In this document: piece after piece, positions 45,101 to 55,799 of the stretch
Numbering within the stretch: the stretch's first letter is position 1
Layout: each line of letters starts with the position of its first letter
Source: Myripristis murdjan
Taxonomy: Eukaryota; Chordata; Actinopteri; Holocentriformes; Holocentridae
Direction of reading: 5' to 3'
Length of the DNA: 64,000 bases
Assembly (NCBI RefSeq): GCF_902150065.1
Contig: NC_043993.1
Span: 11,938,185 to 12,002,184 of the forward strand
The notes under the pieces: generated by a model
Databases searched by the model: none
The model's input: the letters and a program-made list of their open reading frames with translations, nothing else
What the model was told of the DNA's origin: nothing
Made by a program: the position numbers and the translations under genes

Positions 45101-48100
45101 GTACTGTCTCCCCTAAAATATTTTGTTACAGAGATGGCTTGATCTATGGAGTATTTTTAATTTAAGATTATTTTTTGGCATTTCTGCTCCATTTGACAGT
45201 TACAGTAGAGAGACAGAAAAGGCAGGGGAGAGAGGGGGGATGACACGCAGGACTCAGCCTTATCAAGAGGCATGCACTCTTTTTCAGTGAGCTACAGGGG
45301 CGCCCCCCAGTCAGGGGTGTATTTTCAGTAGTAAGCTACTGAATGATCATAAAAATATTAAAGGTATATTGTAGGAATAAAACAGGTAGCAGCATGCCCC
45401 TATGATTCCCTTGCTCTTCTGCGACTACACATTGCTACTTGTCACTTTGAGCATGAATGTGACACTACTTTATAGAGCATATACGCTACAATATGGTATA
45501 GAATTGACTATTTATAGTATATGCTTTAGAGAATATTAGAGATCTAAGATGAAACTGACAGAAGGGCAGAACATAAGGAAAAAAGCGCAATTACAAATCT
45601 GCCTGCTACTTCAGCACCATGGACAGCGGCATGGATTTATCAATAAACAGCACAGTAAGGCTGCTGATATTTCAGAGCTATGGTTGGGATAATAGATTCT
45701 AATTTGCATAAAACTCAGATAAAGCCTCTATGAGGCAGGTAGACTAGACTGACATGTTCAACTAAACAATCCCTCTGCCCATGCACTCTTGCTGTTACTT
45801 GGGGATGGAGAGGTGGGATGGCAGGTTAAGAAGGGTTGATGCATTTTGGTCATTTCACAAACAAAGGGGATGACATTTCCCCTCATACCCTCCTCAATCT
45901 GCCTACTGGATACAGCACTTTCTTGACTGGGTGGGTTGATTCCATTCTGAATGTAAACAAGTGATATTGAGGGATGAATACAGACTTGCAAAGATAAATA
46001 TATAACCTCAAACAGGAAGGCGAGCAGAGCTATACCAGCTATATCGCGATGCTCTGCTTCTGCCAGAGAACCATATGGCTCCTTGATGTGGACAATGTGA
46101 AGCTGGGTAGAGAGCAAGACAACAGCCGGAAAGAGAAAAAAGAAAAACAGGAATATTACAATACACTGAGGCATGTTTTATACTGCATGCACTGTATAAG
46201 ACTATCAAACGATGTTATCAGGCATCAGACTGTATACAATCTAATTATTTCCATAGCAAGACATTTGAGTTTTTGCTTTGTGCATTTTTGCTTCTGTGAG
46301 TTACCTCCATGGGGAATCTCTCTCCATCTATTGTGTGCTCTGATCCTGGTTCTCCATTTACACCCCAGTGGAAATGAAACTGGAAGGCCCTGTAGTGACC
46401 TGGCAGAGCCCCTCCAGTCAGACGGATAGACTGAGGCAGGGCAAAGTGGGCTGGAGGGAGGACAGACTGTCTCAGCACAGATGACAAATCTGATTTTATT
46501 AGACAAGAGTTCAACCTTCAGCAGGAAAGTGGGCGTTGGGAATAAGAATAAGTTCACAAGGTAAAGCAAGATGTTGTCGAGGGAGAAGAGATGTGTTCAT
46601 AGTTTGCATGTAACAATCAGGTTCTTCTGTGAAAAATGTGAAAAATGTATCCCTTAATATTTCATCACTTTGACAGTTAACAGAAACATAACAAAACATG
46701 GTCTTTGTTACCAGAGTGTCCCAGGTTCTCCACTGTGATGTTGATCCTGTTTGTGTGACCTATGAAGTTGAGGGGTGGCAGGGCGGTGTTGACATGCACT
46801 TTGCTGGTGACAATGTTGATAGGTGACTGACGTAATCCTCCACAGCTTGGAAACTGAGCTGCCCAGTGACCCGGGTCTGAAAGGACAGCAGCATCAAATT
46901 TTTGTTTTTACTGTCTCTCTCTGTAAGGCTATTCAAGTGGTGTCACTCAGACAGATATAAAACAGGAGACGACAGCATTTTCTTCAGCACTCACTAGACC
47001 TTGGTCACAAAGCTGTTTACAAATGTCTCTCTAGTACCAGGTGAGTTAAATACAGAAAATACTGCTCACATTTACTTTTATGCAATTACCTAAACTCTGT
47101 GGTAGGCTACTGCTTGGATTATGTTATGTGACAAGGTCCATAAGTAACCTGCGTAGGTCAAAACAAATCGTGATATGCATCCTAATTAAAATTGACTTGC
47201 TGGGCCTGCATACCCGCCATACGCTGCCTCTGATCGGCTAGTGATTGTTGCCTTTGTTGGTTAGGGTTATGGTGACAGCTAGCCAACCAGAGGCAGAGTA
47301 AAGAGAAGAGAGAAAAGAAGTACTGTAAATCACAAGTGGCATGATCCTCTTTACTTACTTTGCATTGTTAGTAAGAAAAAAAATGTTTAAAAAATGACTG
47401 TTACTGCAACCAAATGCATCACACAACTTCATTTTGTGGTCCTTTCAAACACAACCCAGAAAACAATGTTGTTGCAAAACTTTTTCTAGTAACTATGATT
47501 TTAGCAGCAGTTTAAATACCATTCGTCTCCTGATTGCAGCCAGATGCCGTTAATAAAGAAAGACCTTTTGAGTTAAGTGTATCACATTGTTACCAAGATC
47601 ACATGCATTTCATATATGCTGTTCAAATAAATTAGCCTTGTATAATTTTGTTAGTAGGATAAAATAAAAATAGGTCCAAAACCCAATTCATTTTGTGCAT
47701 CACAGTGCGTTTATTCATCCAGAGTTGATGACAAAGTAGTTAGCGAGGACACTGTCTTGCTTCCCTTTATCTCTGTAGCAATCTTCACCAGGGTCTCATC
47801 TGTTTGTGTTAATTGTACAAATGTATTACAAGTAATTTGACAATGATGGAATGATGTTGCTACACATGACACCTTTAAAGTGAATATGGATCAGTGTCTT
47901 GCTCTAATGAAAGTGATGGACACATTGTGTGTAATCTCTGAATTCTGGGTTAGTCTCTGTAAACACTAAGCCACTTTCCTCCTTGGCTTACCTCTGCATG
48001 TATCGGCACAGGAGTACTGGCTCTGGTAACACCACTGAGCTGCAAGAGACGTACAGTGCTCAGTTCCAAAGGGTGAAAGAGTTGTAACACACACACACAC

Positions 48101-51100
48101 ACACACACGCACACACACACACACACACACACACTGTAAGTTCAGTGCAGCTCCCCTTTGAGCAAATCTGTTTTTCTGTTGGTATTAACTGAGTGTTGAT
48201 GATCTCACATTCACGCTCTAATACCCCCAGTGTTTTTTGTTCACTCAGCAGACGAATCACCTGACCTATGTTACTATTTACTAGTAGCCTATTAGTACAA
48301 GATATGCCCATTCCCATCATTTACTCTAACCTTAACCTCAGTGGAGTGAGTGTTTCATCTACTGGGATTCATAAATATGATAAATATGAGTGGACAGGAG
48401 GGAGATTGTGAGCAATATTCACGTGACAACCATTTTGTTTCAGTTTTGTGACTGGTAGTCTATAATCCTTTTTTTTTATTTCAATAACCTTGGTAATGAA
48501 GTAATATTTTTTATTGTGTTGTCCTCGTTTATTTAGCCTGAATGAAAGAACACAATTAGAATGCATGGGGCAAAGTATCTAAGATGCACTTTTTTCGTCA
48601 ACTTTTGGAACACTGTAGCACACCCACATCACTAATATCCGTTGTTACATAATTACATAGCAGTTGACATGCAGTCCAATTGACTTTGCACCACGTCCGT
48701 CCTTTCTTAAATCCTGATGAATTCTCCCTCTACTATTCAGCCACAGCCTTGGACTGCACATTGGTCAGAAATAGTTTTTCTTCAGGTGCAGGTAATGTTT
48801 ACTTGCACGTGAAAGAAAAGGGGCACTCCTTGAATGACCATAATGTTCATATCTTGGATAGGGTGGACAAATGTTTTGAAAGAGGAGTGAAGGAAGCTAT
48901 CTGTGTTAAGGTAGAGAAACCATCTCTCAACAGAAGAGGAGGTCTCAGACATCATTTATCTTCAACCTACAAAGCTGTCCTGTCACCCCCTCTTAGGAAA
49001 TTGAACCATTCACTCTTGACCACTTGTGTTCCTAACTACCATCATTTAGTCTTGGAGTCAGGTGACCCTAACGACCGTCGTTTTCTCCTGTAGTCAGGTG
49101 ACTCCACCGACACTTACAATAACAACATCAGACACTATAGCTCATGGAACTTGTGATCCTCAAAACAAAACTCAGCAACCTGGGACTGAGTCTGCTACAC
49201 CTCATGGTCAGACGTGTCTTTTTTGTGGTGACCACCTCTCTCAAGTGTTTGTCCAGATTTTTCTCAGTTATGAAATGATGCAGTCATAAGGTGAATACAA
49301 GAGAGAGGGTGTCGCTGGAGATGTGTACGTAAGCACAGAGCCTTGAACTTTGGCCTAAAGAAGCTTTGCCTGAAATTGGGGGGGAAACACCTCAGAGTCC
49401 TTCATGAAGTGAATCCACCACAAAGGGATGTAACTGCACTTCTTGCCATATTCGTTTCAAGAGTCTTTTTGAAAGTAGTTTGAAAGAGTTCTGTTAAGTT
49501 ACAAAGGGAAAAACCTTGAATTGTATGCAATATTGAAAGATGGTTTGGAACCTTAAGGCTGAATTATGTTTCTGCGTAAGAAGATCGTATGGGGGTTGTG
49601 CGAAGCTTACGGGGGTTGTGAGACTGCCGCAGAGCCTTGCCGCGTGCCTCCCAAAAATTGTAACTACGCGGACCCTACGCAGCCCCACAAGAGCTGTGAT
49701 TGGTCCGCTGAAGTACATCGTTTCCGGCATTTCGTTGCAACCGGCATCACATCCTGTTGTTGTGCCGGCCGGCAGCGCCATTTTTAAAACAACTGTTGTG
49801 TCTCGACTCGTCGGTTGTGTTTGAAAACTTTGGAGAATGCTGGATCTCGCGGAAGAACGCCTGGCCGAGGAGGTGCGCAAGTACCCGCACCTATACGACT
49901 CGTCCTCTCCCCATTACAAAGACGTACAGAAGAGCAGCGACCATATGTCACAGGGTCTACGTTGGTGGGCGGAGAATTGCTCAGTGTGTTTCGCAGAGGT
50001 ATGTTGGACACACACGCGCTGCGTAGGAAATGTGTGCCTCGCACAACCCCCGTACGCGGAAGCATAATCCGGCCTTTACTTTTAATTTCTTTTGATCATG
50101 CTCATGATGTATTTTGTTTGGGTCCAGGAGGTGGCCTGGCAGCTGTTCATACGTGTCTTGGTTGGACTTTGTAAGTACCAATAATGTTTCCTGAGGATCA
50201 CCTTGCCATCTTAGGTTACTCCACTTCAGAAAATAAGTCCAGATGTTCAATCCTTGTTTATTTCCGGAACAAACCCTGGATGCTGGCCTTTTCGTGCTGT
50301 AGAAAGTTGATGTATTGCCTTATCAAAGTGAGACAGTCACTATGTTCCAAATGAGACAAGGAAGCACTAGTTCGTCTCGATAGCCACACAGTAAAAACAG
50401 AGGTCAGTGGAGTCAGTCATTACGCAAGCCTACTAATTTTCAACATAAATGCCTCTTGTCATTAATAAACATAATGCTTTAAGAGGTTAGACCTTGCCAG
50501 TGTTTGTAGATGCACACATTGCTATATCTTGTATAATGTCAAATTTAATTAATCTCTCATTTGAAGTCAAATGAAGAGCGAAGGACATGATAAAAATTTC
50601 CTTTGATGATAGCATAACATAAATTCAATCAACAGCAATTTTATAAGGGAGAGAGGGCACGCTGATAAACAGGGTTAAAATTCACTGTGGCCAAAATGAT
50701 CCTCTAATGAAATTAGCAGACCATAGCAATAAAAAGAGCTACAATTTCAGTTCCATATAAAACAATAATAACATATCATTATTATTATTATTATTATTAT
50801 TATCATTATCTCTATGTGAGAGTTAATAACACACATTCAGAGTAGATAAATGTGCAAAAATGTAAATATTTAAAAACAAAGAAGTAGGCAAAACACCAAA
50901 CCAACTGTATCATCAAAGCAATGTTTGATTCTGATGTGACAATGAAAATACAGCACTGCTATTTAATTGTAAAAGTAATCAGGGTTTTCAATCTGCTGTC
51001 CAGTACAGCCACTGTTCCTGGTACCAGTCAAAACAGCCACTTAGTCCAGGTCCAGTGATATACTAGGTTTAGACCTAGTCTTGTTTCTTCATTCCCAGGT

Positions 51101-53545
51101 TTACACAGTAATTGTGTTTGAAGTTAAATTACTTTGTAACCCACCACCTCCTTTTTATTTTGTATGATAAGCCAGTTAAAATTATTCACTAATAAGACTG
51201 AACTGGAACTCCTGCTGTTGCTCATCTGTCCAAACAGGCAAGTCACTGAGTTGGTGGTATTGGAGATATCAGTATTCCTTCAAGCTAAAAATTCTTCAGT
51301 CATAACTTCAGGATCCCATTTAGCACCATAAACTCCATAGTTAACCCCTCTGTGGAGATATTCTTGGAGCCAGACTATCCTTGGGAGATATCAGTATTCC
51401 TTCAAGCTAAAAATTCTTCAGTCATAACTCCAGGATCGTATTTAGCACCATAAACTCCATAGTTAATCCCTCTGCTTGCTCCACTACAAACTCCATTACA
51501 GTAAGCTTTGAAGATTTCTTTTGAAACAAAATTGACAAAATTAAGTCAAACATTTTGCACTATCAAAAATTTCTCACTGGTTATTGAGACCCTGCTTTTA
51601 ATATATTCCATCTATATTATTCCAACAAAGTTCCAACAGTCATTTGAAGCAGCTGATCTTAGCTTACTGACCATTTGAACAGTTCTCTTGCCACAGGTAT
51701 AATCCCATCTTGTTTTAAGCATGTCATATTCAGCCACTCCTTAAGAAGCCCGGCATTGACCCAACTTCCTTCGATTGGTTCCATTCTTACATTTCAAACA
51801 GATGTTTCACTGTTTCTACTGAGAGCTCATCCTCCCCACCTGTCAGTATTTCATGTGGTGTTCCACATGATTCAGTTTTAGGTCCACTTTTCTGTTTTTA
51901 CATGCTTTCATTAGGAAGAATCATCCAAATGCATAACAGCTCCTTTCGCTGCTATGCAGATGACACTCAATTCTACCTGTCCCTCATATCCTCAAAGCAG
52001 GCCGATATAACTTGATTACAAAAATGTCTCTGACATATGAAAGACCAATTAGCTCATAATTTCCTTCATTTCAAAGCGGACAAGACAGAGATCCCGCACT
52101 TTGCCCCCCCCACATCATACCATTCTTACTGCCCAAAGCTTCAATCACCTTTCTGCCTACATCAGATCATAATGCCAAGAACTTTGGTGTGTTACATTTG
52201 ATAGTGATCTAAATTTTAACAGGCAGGTAAATTCTGTTGTCAGGTCCAGCTTCTTCCAACTCAGAGCCATTTAGAAAGAGATTTAGAAAGAGTCATTCAT
52301 GTACTAATTTCATCCAGGCTGGACTAATGTAGTTCCCCCTACCTATAGGCATCTCTCAGGCTACCATTTCAATTCAAAACACTACTACATGGTAACCAAC
52401 AAGAAGAGACCACATCACCCCATCCTTGTGTCCTTACACTGGTTCCCCATTCATTTCAAGATAAACTTTAAAATCCTTCTAATTGTCCTCAAATCTCTCC
52501 CATCCCCACTCACTACACACCCCTTAGAGCACCACCAGACCCCTCATCCCACCACGGTGCCATTTTGTCACAGATAACATTTACTTGTTATGCATCACAA
52601 CAACATCTGTAATTGTTTAGTCTGAAGTCAATACTAGGAGTCCAGTGAGTCCAGCTTGATGCAACAGTGGTGTTTATTGCAAAGTTTGCACCCATAACGT
52701 TACATTTCTGTAGCCAAGTGTTTTTTTTTAATGCCTACACCAACCATGCTCTAAACTTAATCCAGCAGTTTTGGTGGCTAAAGGTAACAAAAGGTAACGA
52801 AACTGGCTAAATTACCGATGTTGATTAGAAACAAACATGATCTGCAACAAAATATGTTTCCCCTAAAGGTAATTAAGAATGCAGTTAAACTGTATGGTTC
52901 CATAATTTTTAGGAGACATGGTTGCTGGAATAGCCACCCGGAGGCTATCAGACAGAGCGAGTCTGTCAATGCTTTTAAGAAGCACCTTAAGACCAATTTT
53001 TGTTCTTTGGCTTTTATTTATGATTAACCTGCTTTTATTTTTATCTCATTCCTTGGGTTTTAAATTGTTATGTTAAATTGTTATTATCTTTAAAAATTTG
53101 CCTTATTTCAACAACATGCACATATATGCTTTTGTGCTTTTAAGTGTACATATGCACGTCTGCCTTTCCAAAGCACTTTGGTGCAAAACGTGTTTGCTTT
53201 TTAAAGTGCTATTTAAATGAAATAAACTTGGAACTTGAAACTTGAAACCTACGCTGTACGCTTGACCTTTAAGACTCCAGATGAGGACAGATCCAAGGGT
53301 AGACTCTCAAACACACACTCACTCTCTCAGTCCCACACACAAACACACACATGCACACACACACACACACAGACACACAAGATAATTATTAGTTCTCACG
53401 TCAGTAGCTCCACCATTTGATCACTCCTATATTTTGATCAATTATTTCTAAATACTCAGATCAGGATCAAAGTCTCATGTATCAGCTTAACCAGTGACAA
53501 ATTGATGACTTACAATGACTTTTATTTGATTCAATCACGTGTATA

Positions 53546-53581
<36 letters not shown>

Positions 53582-54863
53582 CTCCTTTCCTGACAGCTTT
53601 TTGTTAGATGAAAGCAGAGTGCTGAGCTGGTCACATTCAAGCTTGAAGTTACTCAAACACTGAAAATACTCACGGGACACTTAAGTAATAATGGCAAAAA
53701 TAAGGTGACCTCCAAGTTTAATGTGTAGAACTTGGGCTAACTTTTAACTGTGTTATAAGAGCAGCATGCCACAGATCTGTGGTAAAAACAGCAAGTACTG
53801 CAGCTGTTCTGTTAAAGGACCATAGCAGTGATTTTGAATGTTTGGCCCTTTACTGCAATTTAGCCACATTTCACACTGCAACAACCTATTTTCTAAATCA
53901 TGTGGGTCTACTAACCCTATAATCAAAATCTCTCCATTTTCAAATTTTAAAATATGGTTGAAACATCTAACTTAAAATGCTCTGCTTCAGTGTCTAACAA
54001 AGTCAACACTCATAAACCATAGAACTGATAATTCACTGTGTAAAGCAAATGTTTCTGCCAGAGGACCAGAAGCAGATTAATCAATAAGGGAAATCAATAA
54101 GGGATAATGGCTTTCACCTAGATTCATCAGTGTGCTGCATAAAAACAATTACTAATTACAATTACTAATGATTTACACTAAAAATATATGTAATATATAA
54201 AAATATATTAATTCTTTTATGCTGATTATGTTTCATGCTGTTGTCCTGTGTTGTGTTGCTGATGTGAATTACACTTGAGAGAGGGAAACCACTCTCACCA
54301 ACTGAGAACAATACAGAGGTGGTAACCAACCAGTTTTCTTCTCATATTCCAATTGTTTTGTTTTGTTTTGTTTTTTTTTTTAGATTTTCTGATGAATAAA
54401 AATAGATAAATAAACAAATAAAAAACTGATGTAACTTTATTGGGTGTTCACACATAAGTGCTGTCATGGTTAATGCACCCGTGTCCCTTTGATTCGGATA
54501 TTTTGCAGTAAAGACATTTGAACCCCTGACTTGTACATATTGGTAGAGGGCTACATGTCACATTTAGAAAGTTTTATGGCCATGACACATCTGAATGAAG
54601 TGCTGGCAATAATTCCTTATTATTATGTGTTTAATTTTGCTTTGACTTGGACTTGAGCTTTCAGTCAGAAAGCTTAATGAACTTACAACAATTTTTCTGG
54701 TCTTCTTAATTAACAGACTGTCTTATACTCAGCACAGAGAGCTGAACCCAAGCCGAGGTTCCTTCCTGTAAGTGTAATTGTCCAAATAAATCTATGTGCC
54801 TGTCTTACCTGAGCACTGAGAGAGGAGGGAGAGTACAGTGAAGAGGTAAAGAGAGAAGTCCAT
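41576..54863 (-). CDS. GPI-type carbonic anhydrase (CA4/CA15 group), copy 2
   Basis: Tandem duplicate of the preceding gene. Exons: 54809-54863, 47992-48039, 46712-46876, 46305-46450, 46007-46102, 44362-44428, 43850-44013 and 41576-41755, giving 306 aa. The signal peptide, zinc His (FHFHWG, LHIVH), proton-shuttle His, gate Glu and gate Thr are all kept. The protein differs from copy 1 at about a dozen positions, e.g. CADTC for [13 protein letters not shown] for [15 protein letters not shown] for EHDMAG (one codon more) and a C terminus ending GGWSLIQ. Exons 3 and 7 encode identical peptides. The gene is twice as long because introns 1, 5, 6 and 7 took in transposons. The exon-5 donor is a weak GTTATA where copy 1 has GTGAGA. 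A poly(A) signal for this copy is at 41328-41333, in sequence derived from the upstream flank of copy 1. Confidence 0.9.
41892..41935. repeat. Perfect 18-bp inverted repeat (hairpin)
   Basis: Arms GACACAGCTGTTCAAACA (41892-41909) and its exact complement (41918-41935) are separated by 8 bases. In intron 7 of carbonic anhydrase copy 2; not found in copy 1. Confidence 0.9.
42486..43735 (-). mobile_element. Complete Tc1/mariner transposon, 1250 bp
   Basis: Perfect 29-bp terminal inverted repeats begin CACTATATTACCAAAAG at 42486 and end as the reverse complement at 43735. TA dinucleotides flank both ends (42484-42485 and 43736-43737), the Tc1 target-site duplication. The uninterrupted transposase is inside. 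It lies in the last intron of carbonic anhydrase copy 2. The same place in copy 1 (about 35231-35250) has a single TA and no element. Confidence 0.97.
42569..43600 (-). CDS. Tc1-like transposase, apparently intact, 343 aa
   Basis: The reading frame is open from 43699, but the start at 43600 ([13 protein letters not shown]) matches the usual Tc1 N terminus. It has an N-terminal paired-like helix-turn-helix region ([16 protein letters not shown]), a GRPRK AT-hook/nuclear-localisation motif and the DD34E catalytic core: [18 protein letters not shown] and [15 protein letters not shown]. There are exactly 34 residues between the second Asp and the Glu. It ends in KGGPTSY, as family members do. HDC in place of the usual HDN is the only odd residue I noticed. 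No stop or frameshift. Confidence 0.95.
   Translation of the reverse strand: MGRSQELSEFQRGTVIGCHLCNKSSREISSLLNIPQSTVSSIITKWKRLGTTATQPRSGRPRKVTERGQRMLKRIVQRGRRLSAQSIATELQTSCDLQISPSTVRRELHGMGFHGRAAAAKPHITKCNAKRRMQWCKARCHWPLEQWRRVLWSDESRFSIWQSDGRVWVWRLPGERYISDCIVPTVKFGGGGIMVWGCFSGAGLGPLVPVKGTLNASGYQNILDNSMLPTLWEQFGAGPFLFQHDCAPVHKARSIKTWMTESGVDELDWPAQSPDLNPIEHLWDELERRLRARPSRPTSVCDLTNALLEEWSKVPINTLLNLVDSLPRRVEAVIAAKGGPTSY
44130..44295. mobile_element. hAT-type MITE, 166 bp, in carbonic anhydrase copy 2
   Basis: Begins CAGCGGCGGCACC and ends GATGCCCCTG, a CAG-starting imperfect inverted repeat. It is flanked by the perfect 8-bp duplication CCTATATG at 44122-44129 and 44296-44303. GGGCCC-rich inside, non-coding. 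The matching part of copy 1 intron 6 lacks it. Confidence 0.88.
45110..45312 (-). mobile_element. tRNA-derived SINE, internally deleted
   Basis: On the minus strand it starts GGGGGCGCCCCTGTAGCTCA (tRNA-like head). It lacks a clear B box and continues with CCCCCTCTCTCCCCTGCC to a T-rich 3' part near 45110. It belongs to the same family as the better copy near 55.4 kb. It is part of the block inserted in intron 5 of carbonic anhydrase copy 2. Confidence 0.55.
48087..48135. repeat. (CA)n microsatellite, paired with 38262-38294
   Basis: Same locus in both duplication units (intron 1 beside exon 2). Copy 2 is longer and has a CGCA interruption. A further CA run at 53548-53580 is specific to unit 2. 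Confidence 0.95.
48770..49490 (+). mobile_element. Penelope-like retroelement relic
   Basis: The plus-strand frame contains [30 protein letters not shown] and [15 protein letters not shown]. This is text I know from the C-terminal GIY-YIG endonuclease region of fish Penelope-like elements. The following bases to about 49490 continue the usual 3' part. It is a truncated, broken copy in intron 1 of carbonic anhydrase copy 2. Confidence 0.6.
49556..50075. mobile_element. PIF/Harbinger-type non-autonomous element, 520 bp
   Basis: Imperfect inverted ends starting AGGCTGAATTATG and AGGCCGGATTATG are flanked by TTA (49553-49555 and 50076-50078), the 3-bp target duplication of PIF/Harbinger elements. 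Inside, from 49837 on the plus strand, is a short frame with [17 protein letters not shown] and HYKD. These resemble the MADF/Myb-like DNA-binding protein of autonomous Harbingers. It looks like an internally deleted copy. Located in intron 1 of carbonic anhydrase copy 2. Confidence 0.75.
51257..51480. repeat. Direct tandem duplication, period about 122 bp
   Basis: The block GGAGATATCAGTATTCCTTC to CCATAGTTAACCCCTCTG occurs twice, from about 51262 and 51383, with only a few differences. It is in the insertion block of copy 2 intron 1. Confidence 0.85.
51655..52580 (+). mobile_element. Decayed LINE reverse-transcriptase fragment
   Basis: Recognisable pieces in order: [14 protein letters not shown] (about 51690), PHLSVFHVV, a degraded YADD region near 51955 ([10 protein letters not shown]), SSFFQLRAI near 52245 and [18 protein letters not shown] near 52430-52485. 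Many breaks. It lies in intron 1 of carbonic anhydrase copy 2. Confidence 0.7.
52800..53249 (+). mobile_element. LINE 3' end of a second family
   Basis: The frame 52818-53027 ends with [18 protein letters not shown], the C-terminal text of another fish LINE. It is followed by AAAGCACTTTGGTGC, AAAGTGCTATTTAAAT and a GAAACTT tail at about 53225-53249. The tail abuts sequence shared with copy 1, so it marks the right end of the insertion block in this intron. Confidence 0.65.
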
Positions 54864-54969
54864 GATCAGCTCACACACACCAGAGAGGATCCTGACCACC
54901 TGCAGCCACCCTCACATACTGACTCTGAGCTCTGAGAGTGAGGAGGGAGACAGTAATGAGAGTAACACA

Positions 54970-54971
<2 letters not shown>

Positions 54972-55018
<47 letters not shown>
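54972..55018. repeat. (GT)n microsatellite upstream of carbonic anhydrase copy 2
   Basis: Pure GT run about 110 bp upstream of the ATG. The matching place in copy 1 (40735-40790) is a broken mix of GT, GTAT and GGGT. It may change promoter spacing between the copies. Confidence 0.9.
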
Positions 55019-55020
<2 letters not shown>

Positions 55021-55339
55021 AGCACGTGAGATAGAGCGAAAGGGGTGTGGAGTGAGCACCTCCACTTGTTGGGTGTGTTGGAAGAAGACAGACACCTGGT
55101 GGCAAAAGCAGATACTATGAAGCTGATTAGTATTGGAAACAAGAGGGATTACCTTATTCCACTCTCAGATTTTTTTTCCCATTTTGAGAAAAACAAGATT
55201 TTTTTTTCAAATAAATTTTTAAATTAAATTTTAAATTAAATTATTATTATTATTATTTTTTTCAATTAAAGTATGACTCTTTAATTGACTTAGCAAGATT
55301 GAGTTTTTCTTCCCTTTTTTCATTTGGACATACAGTATG

Positions 55340-55518
55340 TGTTTACTGTTTACTTTTTTAAAGGTTATTTTGAGGCATTTGTTCTTTATTAGACAGTCAC
55401 AGTAGAGAGAGACAGGAAAGGCAGGGCAGAGAGAGGGGATCACATGCAGCAAAGGAGTCTGGGCCGGATTCAAACCAGGGCCGCTGCGACTTAGCCTCAC
55501 TATTATGTGGAACGCCCC
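55340..55518 (-). mobile_element. tRNA-derived SINE with B box
   Basis: The minus strand reads GGGGCGTTCCACATAAT, then GGTTTGAATCC (Pol III B box, 55466-55476), CATGTGATCCCCTCTC and a tail near AACAAATGCCTCAAAATAAC. It is inserted in the upstream flank of carbonic anhydrase copy 2 and absent from the matching flank of copy 1. Confidence 0.6.
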
Positions 55519-55799
55519 ATCAACCAGATCATGATTTGTGAGGCCATGATTATCTTGACAAGAATATAGGAAACAATCACTTCAAATACAACTAATACAG
55601 ATATGAGTTTATTGAAATATTAATTAGATATAGAAATATATTTACTGAAATATTACAAGTTCATTTCAATTTCAATATAGTGATAAACTAAAACAAAAAC
55701 TAAAACATTGAAATGTTTAAAGTCAAATTAAGACACAATTCACAAGGTTATTTTAATTTGTTTGGTGTTGGGAAATATTGGGGAGAGTGAAATAAAGAT

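Noticed and set aside
48680-49093. 137-codon frame as a possible host protein
   Set aside because: The FERGVKEAI and [12 protein letters not shown] text belongs to Penelope-like elements; the first part is unrelated.
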